This document shows positions 53,813 through 63,772 of a stretch of 64,000 nt of DNA, piece after piece. Within the stretch, counting starts at the first letter, position 1. Each line of letters opens with the position of its first letter. A program made the translations under genes and the position numbers. Below the pieces are notes generated by a model. The model did not search any database. It worked only from the letters and a program-made list of their open reading frames with translations, and had not been told where the DNA came from. The stretch comes from an uncultured Arcanobacterium sp. (GTDB lineage: Bacteria; Actinomycetota; Actinomycetes; Actinomycetales; Actinomycetaceae): the NCBI GenBank assembly GCA_945874735.1, contig CAMCHI010000001.1, positions 112,662-176,661 of the forward strand. The letters are read 5' to 3'.

Positions 53813-55489
53813 GTGACGGAAACCTCTAACGCACCTGAGCTTGCGAAAATGCTCCTACCAGAATTGAAGAAGCGTGCTGGAGAATTAGGCTTAAAGCTTC
53901 CTCCGCGAGCTAGAAAAGCTGATTACCTTGCGGCTATTGCTACTGTAGATAGTAGTATGGGTAAATCGCGTACTAATTCTGGGAAGAATGTTGATACTTT
54001 GCCGGGTGCTTCCAGTTTAGAGATTACAAAAGAAAAAGTGGCAGAATCTGCAGAGCGCACCCATCGTCGGGGTAGACCACGTCGGGATCGTAATGTGGAA
54101 GAAAACGGGGCAGAATCTGCTGCTAATACGGAAACAGTAGCTGGTTTAAGTGAAGATAAAGCTGCAGCTTTAGAAGCTATTGGTGATGCAGCAGAACGGC
54201 GAGCAGCGAACCGGCAAGACGATGGAGAAAACGGCGAGGGACGTAATCGGCGTGACCGGCGTGACCGGCGAGATCGACGTGACCGTGCAGAAGAAGAAGT
54301 CACCACTACTACTGCAGAAGAAGCAGTGGAGTCCGAACAAGTAGTAGAGGAAGAAGTACTAATTCCAGTTGCTGGTATTTTAGATGCTTCGGGCACGAAC
54401 TGGTATATCCGTACTGGTGGATATTTGCCGGGTAAGAATGATGCTTACGTATCACAGCAAACTATTAAGAAGTATGGTTTGCGCCGTGGGGACGCAGTGG
54501 TTGGTGCAGTGCGTTCAGTGAATGACGGGGGACGTCGTGGTCAGCGTCAGCATCGTTACAACCCGCTAATAGAAGTTAATTCTATTAATGGTTTAACACC
54601 AGAAGATTCCTTGCAACGTCCAGAGTTTAACAAGCTCACTCCGTTGTATCCGCAAGAAATGTTGCGCATGGAAACTACTAAGGCAGCCCTTACTACGCGC
54701 GTGATTGATTTAGTAGCTCCTATCGGTAAAGGTCAGCGTGGCTTGATTGTTTCGCCTCCTAAGGCGGGCAAGACCATGATTATGCAACAAATGGCAATGG
54801 CTATTGCCAAGAATGATCCGAATGTACACCTTATGGTGGTGTTAGTAGATGAACGCCCAGAAGAAGTAACGGATATGCAGCGTTTAGTGAAAGGAGAAGT
54901 TATTGCTTCTACTTTCGATCGTCCTGCTACCGACCATACCATCGTGGCTGAATTAGCTGTGGAGCGTGCAAAGCGTTTAGTGGAATTAGGGCAAGATGTA
55001 GTGATTTTGCTAGATTCCTTGACTCGTTTATCGCGTGCCTACAATTTAGCTGCTCCTGCTTCGGGTCGAATTTTATCGGGTGGTGTAGACGCAGCTGCTT
55101 TGTATCCGCCTAAGAAGTTCTTTGGGGCAGCACGCAATATTGAAAACGGTGGTTCTTTGACCATTATTGCTTCGGCACTGGTAGAAACTGGTTCCAAGAT
55201 GGATGAAGTTATCTTCGAGGAATTTAAGGGTACCGGCAATATGGAGTTGCGTTTGTCGCGGCAATTGGCAGATCGTCGTATTTTCCCAGCCGTAGATGTG
55301 AATGCTTCGGGTACGCGCCGTGAAGAACAACTATTTAGCCCAGAAGAATTGAAGATTGTATGGCAGTTGCGCCGCGCATTGGGCGTGCTAGATGTGCAAG
55401 AATCTTCGGACTACTTGTTGAACTTGTTGCGCAAGACTGAGTCTAATAAAGAATTTTTAGTTTCTTTGTTGCGCTCTATGCAAAACTAA
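53813..55489 (+). CDS. rho: Transcription termination factor Rho
   Basis: Hexameric RNA-dependent ATPase/helicase that ends transcription, 558 residues. Rho N-domain start (ELAKMLLPELKKRAGELGLKLP), then an actinobacterial Arg/Asp/Glu-rich insertion of roughly 120 residues, RNA-binding CSD (VAGILDASGTNWYIR), P-loop PPKAGKTMIMQQ, VLVDERPEEVTDMQR, LLDSLTRLSRAYN and the Q/R-loop DVNASGTRREEQL. Start GTG 53813 with GGAAGGA. The first gene of a rho-rpmE-prfA-prmC order typical of the phylum. Confidence 0.96.
   Translation: MTETSNAPELAKMLLPELKKRAGELGLKLPPRARKADYLAAIATVDSSMGKSRTNSGKNVDTLPGASSLEITKEKVAESAERTHRRGRPRRDRNVEENGAESAANTETVAGLSEDKAAALEAIGDAAERRAANRQDDGENGEGRNRRDRRDRRDRRDRAEEEVTTTTAEEAVESEQVVEEEVLIPVAGILDASGTNWYIRTGGYLPGKNDAYVSQQTIKKYGLRRGDAVVGAVRSVNDGGRRGQRQHRYNPLIEVNSINGLTPEDSLQRPEFNKLTPLYPQEMLRMETTKAALTTRVIDLVAPIGKGQRGLIVSPPKAGKTMIMQQMAMAIAKNDPNVHLMVVLVDERPEEVTDMQRLVKGEVIASTFDRPATDHTIVAELAVERAKRLVELGQDVVILLDSLTRLSRAYNLAAPASGRILSGGVDAAALYPPKKFFGAARNIENGGSLTIIASALVETGSKMDEVIFEEFKGTGNMELRLSRQLADRRIFPAVDVNASGTRREEQLFSPEELKIVWQLRRALGVLDVQESSDYLLNLLRKTESNKEFLVSLLRSMQN
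54248..54283 (+). repeat. 9-base tandem repeat inside rho
   Basis: Four units of CGGCGTGAC-type sequence (two exact, two with changes) encode RRDRRDRRDRRD within the Rho insertion domain. In-frame expansion or contraction between strains is likely. Confidence 0.85.
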
Positions 55490-55601
55490 TTGCGAAATTT
55501 GATAGCTACGGAATAGGTGAGTAGCAGTTGTGAAAATATGAGTTGTTGCTCACCTACCTAGCTAAATGCCTAGAAAAAATGATTAAATATAGCGTCGGCT
55601 A

Positions 55602-55676
55602 CTGGTTCACCACTGCACCGCGGTAAGCGCAAGTTAGGGTTAGTACGGAAGCTAATTCAACGTGTTGTGGACCCAG
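55602..55676 (+). ncRNA. Probable ribosomal protein L31 leader RNA
   Basis: CTGGTTCAC (55602-55610) pairs with GTGGACCCAG (55667-55676, one bulged C, one U-G), extended inward by CAC/GTG. Inside are a hairpin around ACCGCGGT closed by TGC/GCA and a TTAG/CTAA hairpin, a three-way-junction-like layout. It ends 28 bases before the rpmE start. Actinobacterial rpmE leaders bound by L31 are known (L31-Actinobacteria type); a consensus match could not be run. Confidence 0.5.
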
Positions 55677-55703
55677 GAGCACCAAACGATCCAAGGAGAA
55701 ATT

Positions 55704-55913
55704 ATGAAGCAGGGAATTCACCCTGAGTACAACGTGATTCACGTTAGCTGTACTTGTGGTGCAGAGTTTGATACTCGCTCCACTCTTAACCGTGACGAAC
55801 TTCGTGTAGACGTATGTTCTGCTTGTCACCCTTTCTACACTGGTAAGCAAAAGATTTTGGATACCGGTGGTCGTGTGGCTCGCTTTGAGGCTCGCTTCGG
55901 TAAGCGTAAGTAG
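55704..55913 (+). CDS. rpmE: 50S ribosomal protein L31 (bL31), zinc-binding form
   Basis: 69 residues, [20 protein letters not shown] at the start. Cysteines in SCTCG and VCSACHPF give the zinc-binding (C+) type. ATG 55704 is chosen because AAGGAG lies eight bases upstream; a further in-frame ATG at 55662 lies in the leader. Sits between rho and prfA as in most actinobacteria. Confidence 0.96.
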   Translation: MKQGIHPEYNVIHVSCTCGAEFDTRSTLNRDELRVDVCSACHPFYTGKQKILDTGGRVARFEARFGKRK

Positions 55914-55921
55914 TTTTTGGC

Positions 55922-55955
55922 TTAAACGCCGGTGCTTTCGAGTACCGGCGTTTAA
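55922..55955 (+). terminator. Hairpin with UUCG tetraloop after rpmE
   Basis: TTAAACGCCGGTGCT (55922-55936) pairs with AGTACCGGCGTTTAA (55941-55955), 15 pairs with one G-U, closed by a TTCG loop. No T-tract follows, so it may stabilise the rpmE mRNA end or act with Rho. Confidence 0.7.
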
Positions 55956-56107
55956 CATATCTTAATTGTGGCTAGAGTTAAAAGAATATAGTTATATTTC
56001 TTAGATGTTTAGGCAAAAACTGGTGTATTCTAAACCAAACCTGCATGCTTAAACGTCAAGCAATAGATTTAGTTAGTTAATTTATCGTTAAAGTTAAGAG
56101 GGTAACG

Positions 56108-57223
56108 GTGAGTGTAGAGAAGTATCCAGCTGCAGTAGCTATGTTGGAGGAATATCAGCAGATTGAAGCTGATATGGCAAGCGCTGAAGTGTTGGCAAAT
56201 CCGGATAAGTTGCGCTCTCTTTCGCGACGGTACGCTCAGTTGGGGCGAGTGGTAAGCCGTTACCAAAAATGGTTGCAATTAAACCAAGAAATAGCAGATA
56301 TTGCAGAAATTGTGGCATTAGGTGGAGAAGATGCGGAGCTTTTTGCTAGTGAACTTCCCCAATTAGAAGCGGCACGCGATAAAGCTGGGGATGATTTACG
56401 CGACGCGTTAATTCCACGTGATCCTGATGATTTGCGCGATGTAATTTTAGAAGTGAAAGCTGGAGAAGGCGGAGAAGAATCAGCGTTATTTGCTGGTGAT
56501 TTGGTGCGTATGTATCAGCGTTATGCGGAATCTAAAGGCTGGGTAACGCAGATTTTGTCGGCTACTGCTACTGATATTGGTGGATATAAGGATTTGCAGA
56601 TGGCTATTAAAGCTAAGCAAGTTCCTGAAGATCCAGCAGAAGGGGTGTGGTCGTATCTTAAATTTGAGGCTGGTGTGCATCGCGTACAGCGCGTACCAGT
56701 GACGGAAACGCAAGGTCGTATTCATACCTCTGCCGCTGGGGTGTTGGTATTTGCGGAAGTTGATGATCCAGGCGAAATTGAGATTAATGATAATGATTTG
56801 CGTATTGACGTGTTCCGTTCATCTGGTCCGGGAGGCCAGTCGGTGAACACTACCGATTCGGCTGTGCGTATCACTCATTTACCTACGGGTATTACGGTTT
56901 CTATGCAAGATGAAAAATCACAGATTAAAAACCGTGAGTCGGCAATGCGAGTATTGCGGGCTCGTTTGCGACAGTTGCAGTTGGAAGAACAGGCTGCGAA
57001 AGAAGCTGATCAACGCAGATCCCAAGTGCGGACGGTGGATCGTTCAGAACGGGTACGCACTTATAATTTCCCAGAAAATCGTATCTCGGAACACCGCACT
57101 GGTTTTAAGTCCCATAATTTAGATGCAGTATTAAACGGTTACTTAGACGATGTGATCCATTCTTTGCGAGAGATGGACGAAAATGAGCGTCTGCAGAATG
57201 CAACCGAAAATTCTGCCAGCTAG
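56108..57223 (+). CDS. prfA: Peptide chain release factor 1
   Basis: Recognises UAA/UAG stop codons and triggers peptide release, 371 residues. Domain 3 carries [20 protein letters not shown] with the GGQ motif; [17 protein letters not shown] and [15 protein letters not shown] match RF1. Start GTG 56108 with GAGGGTAAC upstream. Followed by the gene for the methyltransferase that modifies its GGQ glutamine. Confidence 0.95.
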   Translation: MSVEKYPAAVAMLEEYQQIEADMASAEVLANPDKLRSLSRRYAQLGRVVSRYQKWLQLNQEIADIAEIVALGGEDAELFASELPQLEAARDKAGDDLRDALIPRDPDDLRDVILEVKAGEGGEESALFAGDLVRMYQRYAESKGWVTQILSATATDIGGYKDLQMAIKAKQVPEDPAEGVWSYLKFEAGVHRVQRVPVTETQGRIHTSAAGVLVFAEVDDPGEIEINDNDLRIDVFRSSGPGGQSVNTTDSAVRITHLPTGITVSMQDEKSQIKNRESAMRVLRARLRQLQLEEQAAKEADQRRSQVRTVDRSERVRTYNFPENRISEHRTGFKSHNLDAVLNGYLDDVIHSLREMDENERLQNATENSAS

Positions 57224-57243
57224 ATTTAGTAAGATAGCTAGGA

Positions 57244-58137
57244 GTGAAAGTGGAGCAAGCTGAGCTGCTGGCAGGGGCAACTACCTGGCAAAGTGCGCTA
57301 CAGCATGCTACTGCTTGGTTGGAAAGTGCTGGAGTAGAATCTGCGCGGGTAGATGCGTTAATTTTTGCGCAAGAAATAGCTGGCACTAGCCAAGTATTCT
57401 TGACCGTTCCAAGCAAAATGCAACTTGCTCAGTTTGCTACTTGGATTGCTAGACGCGCTAAACGTGAACCTTTACAACACATTTTGGGAAAAATGTGGTT
57501 TTACGGTTTAGAGCTTCTTTCTTCTCCTGCTGCTTTTATTGTGCGTCCGGAAACGGAATTAGTGGCAGAAGCTGGAATTAAAATACTGCAAAGGTTACTT
57601 ACTAGCAGACTCGATAATACTGAGCGGGTGCCGTTAGTGCTGGATTTATGTACTGGATCGGGCGCGATAGCTTTAGCTATTTGGCAAAATGTGCCTAGGG
57701 TACAAATAGTGGCGGTGGAAAAAAGTGATCAAGCAGCGCAGGTGGCAAAGCAGAATTTTGCGCGTTATCAAGCTGATATTGAGCTGGTAACGGGAGATGC
57801 TTTAGAGGTAATACCCGCATTAACGGAGCAGGTGGATTTGGTAATTAGTAATCCTCCTTACGTGCCAGGTACGCATGAATTATCTCCGGAAGTTTTGCAA
57901 GACCCTGCTTTAGCTTTATGGGGTGGAGGAGCAGATGGGCTTGTTTTTCCGCTGCAGCTTTTAGAAGTAGCTTGGCAGTATTTACGTCCTGGAGGGAGTG
58001 TGGTGATGGAACACTCTGTTGAGCAAGGAACTGCTTTGGCAGCTAAAGCGTATTCTTTAGGATATAGCGCGGTGGAGATATGCCCTGATTTAACCGGACG
58101 GGATAGATGGTTGCAAGCCGTAAAGCCACAAAAATAA
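57244..58137 (+). CDS. prmC: PrmC, release factor glutamine methyltransferase
   Basis: Methylates the GGQ glutamine of release factors; 297 residues. N-terminal helical domain, then SAM motif VLDLCTGSGAIALAI and the catalytic DLVISNPPYVPG. GTG 57244 is preceded by a TAGGA site and lies 20 bases after prfA, so the two are probably cotranscribed. Confidence 0.94.
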   Translation: MKVEQAELLAGATTWQSALQHATAWLESAGVESARVDALIFAQEIAGTSQVFLTVPSKMQLAQFATWIARRAKREPLQHILGKMWFYGLELLSSPAAFIVRPETELVAEAGIKILQRLLTSRLDNTERVPLVLDLCTGSGAIALAIWQNVPRVQIVAVEKSDQAAQVAKQNFARYQADIELVTGDALEVIPALTEQVDLVISNPPYVPGTHELSPEVLQDPALALWGGGADGLVFPLQLLEVAWQYLRPGGSVVMEHSVEQGTALAAKAYSLGYSAVEICPDLTGRDRWLQAVKPQK

Positions 58138-58233
58138 ATAGCAAATTTAAGTGAGTATTGGAAATGTTAGACAGTTAAAATACATACCAATATGCCACTT
58201 TATTTACCCTAATTTATTAAAGTAGGAACCAAA

Positions 58234-58902
58234 ATGGTAAATGTATTAAGTTTTACTCCGCAAAGCATTACTGCTCAAACTTTTGCACAAGCCAGTGCGA
58301 CTATCAAAGCGGGAAAAGTGTTGTGTTTACCTACTGATACAGTTTATGGGGTAGGGGCTGATCCGTTTTCTGCGGCGGCGGTTACGCGATTATTGGCTGC
58401 CAAATCTCGTACACGTGAAATGCCTCCGCCCGTGTTGATTGCTTCTTGGGAGCAAGGGGCACAACTAGTAGATTTTGCGGGAGAATACGGGCAGTTACTA
58501 CACCAAGCTGGCACAGCGTTGGCAAGGCAGTTTTGGCCAGGCGCGCTCACTATGATTTTGCCGGCTCGCGCAGAAGTGGGGTGGGATTTAGGAGAGACTC
58601 ATGGCACGGTTGCGTTACGAATGCCTAACTGGGATTTAACTTTGAGGCTTTTGCAGCAAACAGGCCCGCTTGCCGTTACCAGTGCTAATAAGACGGGTAA
58701 TCCACCTGCTTTAACGATTGAAGAAGCGGTAGCGCAACTACAAGATGCCGTTTCTTTGTATCTGGACGGAGGCCCTTCGGTAGGAGGAGTGCCCTCTACG
58801 ATTGTGAAATTAGGGGTAGAAGAGGGAAAAATCGCTGCGCAAATTTTGCGTTCTGGGGCAATAGAGCCAGAACTTATTTGGAAAACGCTTAATTCTTTAT
58901 GA
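58234..58902 (+). CDS. tsaC: L-threonylcarbamoyladenylate synthase (TsaC/Sua5/YrdC)
   Basis: Makes threonylcarbamoyl-AMP for the t6A modification at position 37 of ANN-decoding tRNAs. 222 residues, YrdC domain only: VLCLPTDTVYGVGADPFS, AAKSRTREMPPPVLIAS, GTVALRMPNW and LAVTSANKTGNPP. AGGAA before ATG 58234. It follows prmC after 96 bases, the usual actinobacterial order; the wecA-type gene often found next is not here. Confidence 0.92.
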   Translation: MVNVLSFTPQSITAQTFAQASATIKAGKVLCLPTDTVYGVGADPFSAAAVTRLLAAKSRTREMPPPVLIASWEQGAQLVDFAGEYGQLLHQAGTALARQFWPGALTMILPARAEVGWDLGETHGTVALRMPNWDLTLRLLQQTGPLAVTSANKTGNPPALTIEEAVAQLQDAVSLYLDGGPSVGGVPSTIVKLGVEEGKIAAQILRSGAIEPELIWKTLNSL

Positions 58903-58950
58903 GAAAATTATGCTAAATTGCGCATTAAATTTAAGCAGGGGACGTTGAGC

Positions 58951-59379
58951 GTGCAGAAAAAATCCATCAGCATAGGTACTAGACGCAATGCTACCCAGAT
59001 TTTGCGGCGGGTAAGTATCTGGAATATATCGCTTGCCTTAACTTTAGCGTTACTTGGCGGGGTGTTGTTAGGATTTTTTTACCGGCCTAGTAGTGCTTGG
59101 GGATTTGGGAGTGGATTACTCAGTGTGGCTATTTTGAGCGCTTTGTCTTGGGCATTGGAAGTGTTAATTGCTCGTAAGTTTACTAATTTGCAAGGTTTGG
59201 CGTTTTCGGCTGGTTTTGTGCTGAAAATATTTTGGGTGTTTGTGTTTGCTTGGGTTTTACGTAAATTTGCTTGGGTAGATATGCATTTTATGTTGTTAGG
59301 TTTTATGCTGGGCATGGTTTTATCTCTTGCTGTAAGTGCTGCTTTGATTTTGCAAGAGGATGGCCCTGATTTTGACTAA
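58951..59379 (+). CDS. AtpI-like four-helix membrane protein
   Basis: About 142 residues with four predicted transmembrane helices (roughly 23-45, 50-75, 88-108 and 113-135 of the mature frame) and a basic start. Its place directly before atpB is that of AtpI, the small ATP synthase assembly or Mg/Ca-related protein, and the layout fits, but sequence similarity is weak. GTG 58951 is chosen because AGGGG lies about nine bases upstream; a TTG at 58918 is in frame. A 264-base gap without a gene separates it from atpB and probably carries the main atp promoter. Confidence 0.55.
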   Translation: MQKKSISIGTRRNATQILRRVSIWNISLALTLALLGGVLLGFFYRPSSAWGFGSGLLSVAILSALSWALEVLIARKFTNLQGLAFSAGFVLKIFWVFVFAWVLRKFAWVDMHFMLLGFMLGMVLSLAVSAALILQEDGPDFD

Positions 59380-59643
59380 TCCTAAATAAAGCGGGCGATT
59401 TACTAAATATGTGGTGCTTTCTGAGAAAATAACGGGAATTAACTTATTAAATTTGGATACATTCTTTATGCGTGCAAATTTTGATAATGTGAAGAAAAAT
59501 TTGCAAGAAAAAGTGCTTTAACATTGGAGAGCGACCCCAATCTAATGTAGAGTGGATAGGTCAGGTCTTGTGTGTGAATAACGTGCGCAATGGAGCATTT
59601 TTCAGGCAAAGATAAAAATCGTGAGTAGAGGACTTTCAAGATA

Positions 59644-60465
59644 GTGAGTACACTGTTAGATTTCGCTTTACTTCCTATCTTTATGGCGGAAGATGGAAGC
59701 GGTTTTCATGGCCCTACCTTAGACCATGAATTTGCTCCACCTGCGATTTTCTTTGCAGGCACTATGTTTGAGATGAACCGCATTTTATTGGTGCGTATGA
59801 TCGCAGTAGCTATTCTGGCGCTAGTAATGGTGTTGTATGCGAAGCGCGCTAAATTAGTGCCTGGACGCGCACAAAGCATGGTGGAAAGTCTGATTGATTT
59901 TTCCCGTGTGCAGATTGGGCACGAGATTCTGGGAGAAGACCACGCAAAGAAGTATCAGCCATTGTTGCTCACTTTGTTTGTGGGTATTTTATTTATGAAC
60001 TTAACGGGCGTAATTCCTGGTCTGCAAATTGCCGGTACTTCCTTAATTGGTATGCCGTTAATTTATGCGCTTTTTGCTTATGTAGGGTTTGTGGTAGCTG
60101 GTTTGCGTGAACGTGGCTTAAAGTTCTTCAAAGAGCAAGTAATGCCACCGGGAGTTCCTAAACCGCTTTATTTGCTAATGATCCCGTTGGAAACGCTTTC
60201 TACTTTTGTATTACGTCCTATTATTTTGACTATGCGTCTGCTTTCCAACATGGTAGCAGGGCATTTCGTGCTAGTTCTTTGCTTTGTCGGCACACACTAT
60301 TTGTATTTAGAAATGTCGGGTGTGATGGGCATTGGACTAGGCACAGTTACGCTTCTCGTAGGCACCGTTTTCGTTGTCTTCGAGCTGTTTGTAGGTGCTT
60401 TACAAGCTTACATTTTCGCAATGTTAGCTGCTGCCTACATTTCTCTATCCATTTCAGATCACTGA
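59644..60465 (+). CDS. atpB: ATP synthase F0 subunit a
   Basis: Membrane subunit with the half-channels for protons, 273 residues, GTG start. Conserved MNLTGVIPG, the stator helix ETLSTFVLRPIILTMRLLSNMVAGH containing the essential arginine, and VFELFVGALQAYIFAMLAAAYI at the end. First of the atpB-E-F-H-A-G run. Confidence 0.95.
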   Translation: MSTLLDFALLPIFMAEDGSGFHGPTLDHEFAPPAIFFAGTMFEMNRILLVRMIAVAILALVMVLYAKRAKLVPGRAQSMVESLIDFSRVQIGHEILGEDHAKKYQPLLLTLFVGILFMNLTGVIPGLQIAGTSLIGMPLIYALFAYVGFVVAGLRERGLKFFKEQVMPPGVPKPLYLLMIPLETLSTFVLRPIILTMRLLSNMVAGHFVLVLCFVGTHYLYLEMSGVMGIGLGTVTLLVGTVFVVFELFVGALQAYIFAMLAAAYISLSISDH

Positions 60466-60491
60466 AATCTAACAAGTAAGGAAACAATTCC

Positions 60492-60701
60492 ATGATTGGT
60501 AACATCGCCACCATCGGTTACGGTATTGCAACCATCGGCCCAAGCCTTGCAGTAGGTCTTATCGGTGCTAAGACGCAGGAAGCTACCGCTCGTCAGCCAG
60601 AAATCAAGGGCTACTTGCGTGTTAATATGTTCCTTTCCATTGCGTTCGCTGAAGCACTAGGTCTTATGGGCTTCGCTGCCGGCTTCGTATTTGGAGTTTA
60701 A
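60492..60701 (+). CDS. atpE: ATP synthase F0 subunit c
   Basis: 69-residue rotor proteolipid with two helices and the polar loop ARQPE. The ion-carrying acid is Glu54 in SIAFAEALGLMGF. The residue after it is Ala rather than Ser/Thr, so it looks like a proton rather than sodium type. AAGGAAA upstream of ATG 60492. Strongly biased codons suggest high expression. Confidence 0.96.
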   Translation: MIGNIATIGYGIATIGPSLAVGLIGAKTQEATARQPEIKGYLRVNMFLSIAFAEALGLMGFAAGFVFGV

Positions 60702-60703
60702 GC

Positions 60704-61279
60704 ATGAAGGAAACGGCTGTAATTTTCGCTGCTACAACTGGGAGTAAATACCACCTGTTATTGCCAGCTGTCCCAGATTTGATTTGGGGATCAGTCGCTT
60801 TCGTTATCGTCGCATTTGTCATCTATCGTTTTGCTTGGCCAACTTTTTCGCAAATGTTGGACGAACGAGGCGAAAAGATTGAAAAGGGTCTGCAGGCTGC
60901 AGAGCTAGCTCGGCAAGAAATTGCTGCGGAGCGAGAGGATTTAGCGCAAGAAATTTCTGCTGCACAACGTGAAGCAGCTGAGGTACGCGAAAAAGCACAA
61001 GAAAATGCTAAAGAAATCGTGACTGAAGCTCAGCAGAAAGCTCGTTTAGATGCGCAAGCTATCTTGGAAACTGCGCAATTGCGTATCAGTGCCGATAGCG
61101 AAGCTGCAGCTCGTGCACTTCGTACCGATATTGGATCTTTAGCTACTGAGTTGGCAGGACGTATTATCGGGGAAGCAGTGACGGATCAAGCGCTGGCTTC
61201 GCGCGTTATTGATCGCTTCTTAGATGATTTAGAAGCGTCTTTAGCAGCTAAGCATAGCACAGAAGTGCGGGAGAGCTAA
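60704..61279 (+). CDS. atpF: ATP synthase F0 subunit b
   Basis: 191-residue stator subunit: one N-terminal transmembrane helix (about 24-43) and a long charged coiled coil rich in Ala, Glu and Gln. ERGEKIEKGLQAAELARQE is typical of the family. Two bases after atpE, one-base overlap with atpH. Confidence 0.94.
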   Translation: MKETAVIFAATTGSKYHLLLPAVPDLIWGSVAFVIVAFVIYRFAWPTFSQMLDERGEKIEKGLQAAELARQEIAAEREDLAQEISAAQREAAEVREKAQENAKEIVTEAQQKARLDAQAILETAQLRISADSEAAARALRTDIGSLATELAGRIIGEAVTDQALASRVIDRFLDDLEASLAAKHSTEVRES

Positions 61280-62085
61280 TGCGGTCAGCTAGTAAAGTCG
61301 CCTATGAGCGGGTATTAGAAACTTGGGAAGTTTCTGTAGCTGCACACGTTGGGCAAGAAATCGAGTTTGCAACAGAACTATTTTCTATTGCAGATGTACT
61401 TTCTGAGCATACCTCGGTTGCGCGCGCTTTAGAAGATGCTAGTCGTAGTGCTCAGGATCGCCAAACAGTAGTTGCCCAGATTTTTCACCAAGCCCATGCC
61501 GCGGTATTGGAAGTAGTAAAATCTTTAGTACAAGAAACTTGGGCAGAAAAAGGCGATTTAGCGCAATCAGTAGCATTATTAGCTGCTCAAACCATCTTGC
61601 TGGGAGCGCAAAGAGAAGCGCTGCTATCTAAGACGGAAGAAGAGCTATACCAGCTTTTGCGTTTGTTGAAAGAACAACGTGATTTGCGATTGGTACTGGG
61701 AGATGTGCAATACGATGTGGCAGCTCGGCAAAACTTAGCTGTGCAGTTACTGGGCGCACACAATATCTATACGCAGGCGCTTACAGCACGAGCTATTGCT
61801 AAAGTGCCAGCTCCTAGTTTGATTGCGGCTCTACATAGCTTTATTACGCTAGCTGCGGCACGAGGTGAACACCTAGTAGCGGCAGTTACTAGTGCGCTTC
61901 CATTGTCGGAGGCACAAGCAGAACGACTGACCCGAATTCTAAGCCAGCATTATCAGCGTCAAGTACGTTTACATATTTCAGTAAATCCTGAGATAGTGGG
62001 CGGCTTGCGTATCCATATCGGCGACGAAGTCATCGATGGCACCCTTGCTACACGGTTGGCAATGGTTAAAGAAGAAATTAAGTAA
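61279..62085 (+). CDS. atpH: ATP synthase F1 subunit delta
   Basis: 268 residues, longer than the ~180 of E. coli but normal for actinobacteria. The C-terminal conserved stretch VNPEIVGGLRIHIGDEVIDGTLATRL identifies it. Links the stator to F1. Start ATG on the atpF stop (TAATG). Confidence 0.93.
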   Translation: MRSASKVAYERVLETWEVSVAAHVGQEIEFATELFSIADVLSEHTSVARALEDASRSAQDRQTVVAQIFHQAHAAVLEVVKSLVQETWAEKGDLAQSVALLAAQTILLGAQREALLSKTEEELYQLLRLLKEQRDLRLVLGDVQYDVAARQNLAVQLLGAHNIYTQALTARAIAKVPAPSLIAALHSFITLAAARGEHLVAAVTSALPLSEAQAERLTRILSQHYQRQVRLHISVNPEIVGGLRIHIGDEVIDGTLATRLAMVKEEIK

Positions 62086-62138
62086 CTGATCTTATTCAAT
62101 TGTGGCTGTTTAGCCACTTCGAGCGAAGGAAATAAGCA

Positions 62139-63770
62139 ATGGCTGATCTAACCATCCAGCCGGAGGAGATCCGGTCGGCGCTAGATGCTTTTGTGAACTC
62201 TTACGAGCCGCCAAAAGTAGTTAGTGACGAGGTAGGGCACGTAACCCTTACCGCAGACGGTATCGCCCGTGTAACTGGACTGCCAGGAGCAATGGCAAAT
62301 GAGTTACTAAAGTTTGAAGAAGGAACTCTAGGTTTGGCGATGAACCTAGAAGAGCACGAAATTGGTGTAGTAGTACTGGGTGATTTCTCCCGTATTGAAG
62401 AAGGTATGGAAGTGCGTCGCACCGGAGAAGTGCTTTCCGTACCTGTAGGAGAAGGTTACTTGGGACGAGTGGTAGACCCACTAGGTAATCCTATTGACGG
62501 TCTAGGCGCGATTACTGATTTGGATGGGCTGCGGGCGCTGGAGCTACAAGCTCCAGGTGTTATGGCACGTAAATCGGTGCATGAGCCACTACAAACTGGT
62601 ATTAAAGCTATTGACGCGATGATTCCAATCGGACGCGGACAGCGTCAGTTGATTATTGGCGACCGTAAAACTGGTAAGACTGCTTTAGCTATCGACACCA
62701 TTTTGAATCAGAAAGCTAATTGGGAATCAGGAGATCCGCAAAAGCAGGTACGTTGTATTTATGTAGCAATTGGCCAAAAAGGTTCTACTATTGCTTCGGT
62801 GCGCGCAACGCTCGAGCGCGCAGGAGCATTAGAATATACCACTATCGTGGCTTCTCCTGCTTCTGATTCTGCTGGCTATAAGTATTTAGCTCCTTATACT
62901 GGTTCGGCTATTGGTCAGCACTGGATGTATGCTGGCAAACATGTGCTGATTATTTTTGACGATTTATCTAAGCAGGCAGAGGCTTATCGTTCGGTATCTT
63001 TGCTATTACGTCGTCCTCCAGGTCGTGAAGCCTATCCTGGTGACGTATTCTACTTACATTCTCGTTTGCTTGAACGCTGTGCAAAGCTATCTGATGAGCT
63101 TGGCGGTGGCTCAATGACGGGTCTGCCTATTATTGAGACCAAAGCAAATGACGTTTCTGCTTACATTCCTACGAATGTTATTTCGATTACCGACGGTCAG
63201 ATTTTCTTGCAGTCTGATTTGTTTAACTCTAATCAGCGCCCAGCAGTAGATGTGGGTATTTCCGTTTCCCGCGTAGGTGGAGATGCGCAGATTAAAGCGA
63301 TGAAGAAAGTGGCTGGTACGCTTAAGATTACTTTGGCACAGTATCGTGCTCAGGCGGCTTTTGCTATGTTTGCTTCCGATTTGGATGCTGCTACCCAGCG
63401 CCAGCTAACGCGCGGTTCGCGCTTAATGGAATTGCTGAAGCAACCGCAGTACACCCCATATGCTGTAGAAGACCAAGTAGCTTCCGTATGGGCAGGAACT
63501 AATGGTTATTTAGATGAAGTGCCGTTAGAGCAGGTGGCTAACTATGAACGTCAGCTACTTGATTACTTGCATCGCAATACCCAAGTGCTTGCCACGATTA
63601 AAGAAACTGGAAAGTTGGAGTCGGACACTGAAGACGCTTTGCGGGCAGGAGTGGAAGAATTCCATCGGTCTTTTATTTCCGCTTTCGTGCCAGCTGCGGA
63701 TACTGATAATTCAGAACCAGTAGAAGCAGAAAAGGTACAAGAGCAGATCGTGCGTAAGAAGCGAGGCTAA
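62139..63770 (+). CDS. atpA: ATP synthase F1 subunit alpha
   Basis: 543 residues, complete. P-loop [27 protein letters not shown], and the signature [14 protein letters not shown]. Ends with a charged tail (EQIVRKKRG) usual in actinobacteria. CGAAGGAAA upstream of ATG 62139. Confidence 0.97.
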   Translation: MADLTIQPEEIRSALDAFVNSYEPPKVVSDEVGHVTLTADGIARVTGLPGAMANELLKFEEGTLGLAMNLEEHEIGVVVLGDFSRIEEGMEVRRTGEVLSVPVGEGYLGRVVDPLGNPIDGLGAITDLDGLRALELQAPGVMARKSVHEPLQTGIKAIDAMIPIGRGQRQLIIGDRKTGKTALAIDTILNQKANWESGDPQKQVRCIYVAIGQKGSTIASVRATLERAGALEYTTIVASPASDSAGYKYLAPYTGSAIGQHWMYAGKHVLIIFDDLSKQAEAYRSVSLLLRRPPGREAYPGDVFYLHSRLLERCAKLSDELGGGSMTGLPIIETKANDVSAYIPTNVISITDGQIFLQSDLFNSNQRPAVDVGISVSRVGGDAQIKAMKKVAGTLKITLAQYRAQAAFAMFASDLDAATQRQLTRGSRLMELLKQPQYTPYAVEDQVASVWAGTNGYLDEVPLEQVANYERQLLDYLHRNTQVLATIKETGKLESDTEDALRAGVEEFHRSFISAFVPAADTDNSEPVEAEKVQEQIVRKKRG

Positions 63771-63772
63771 TC

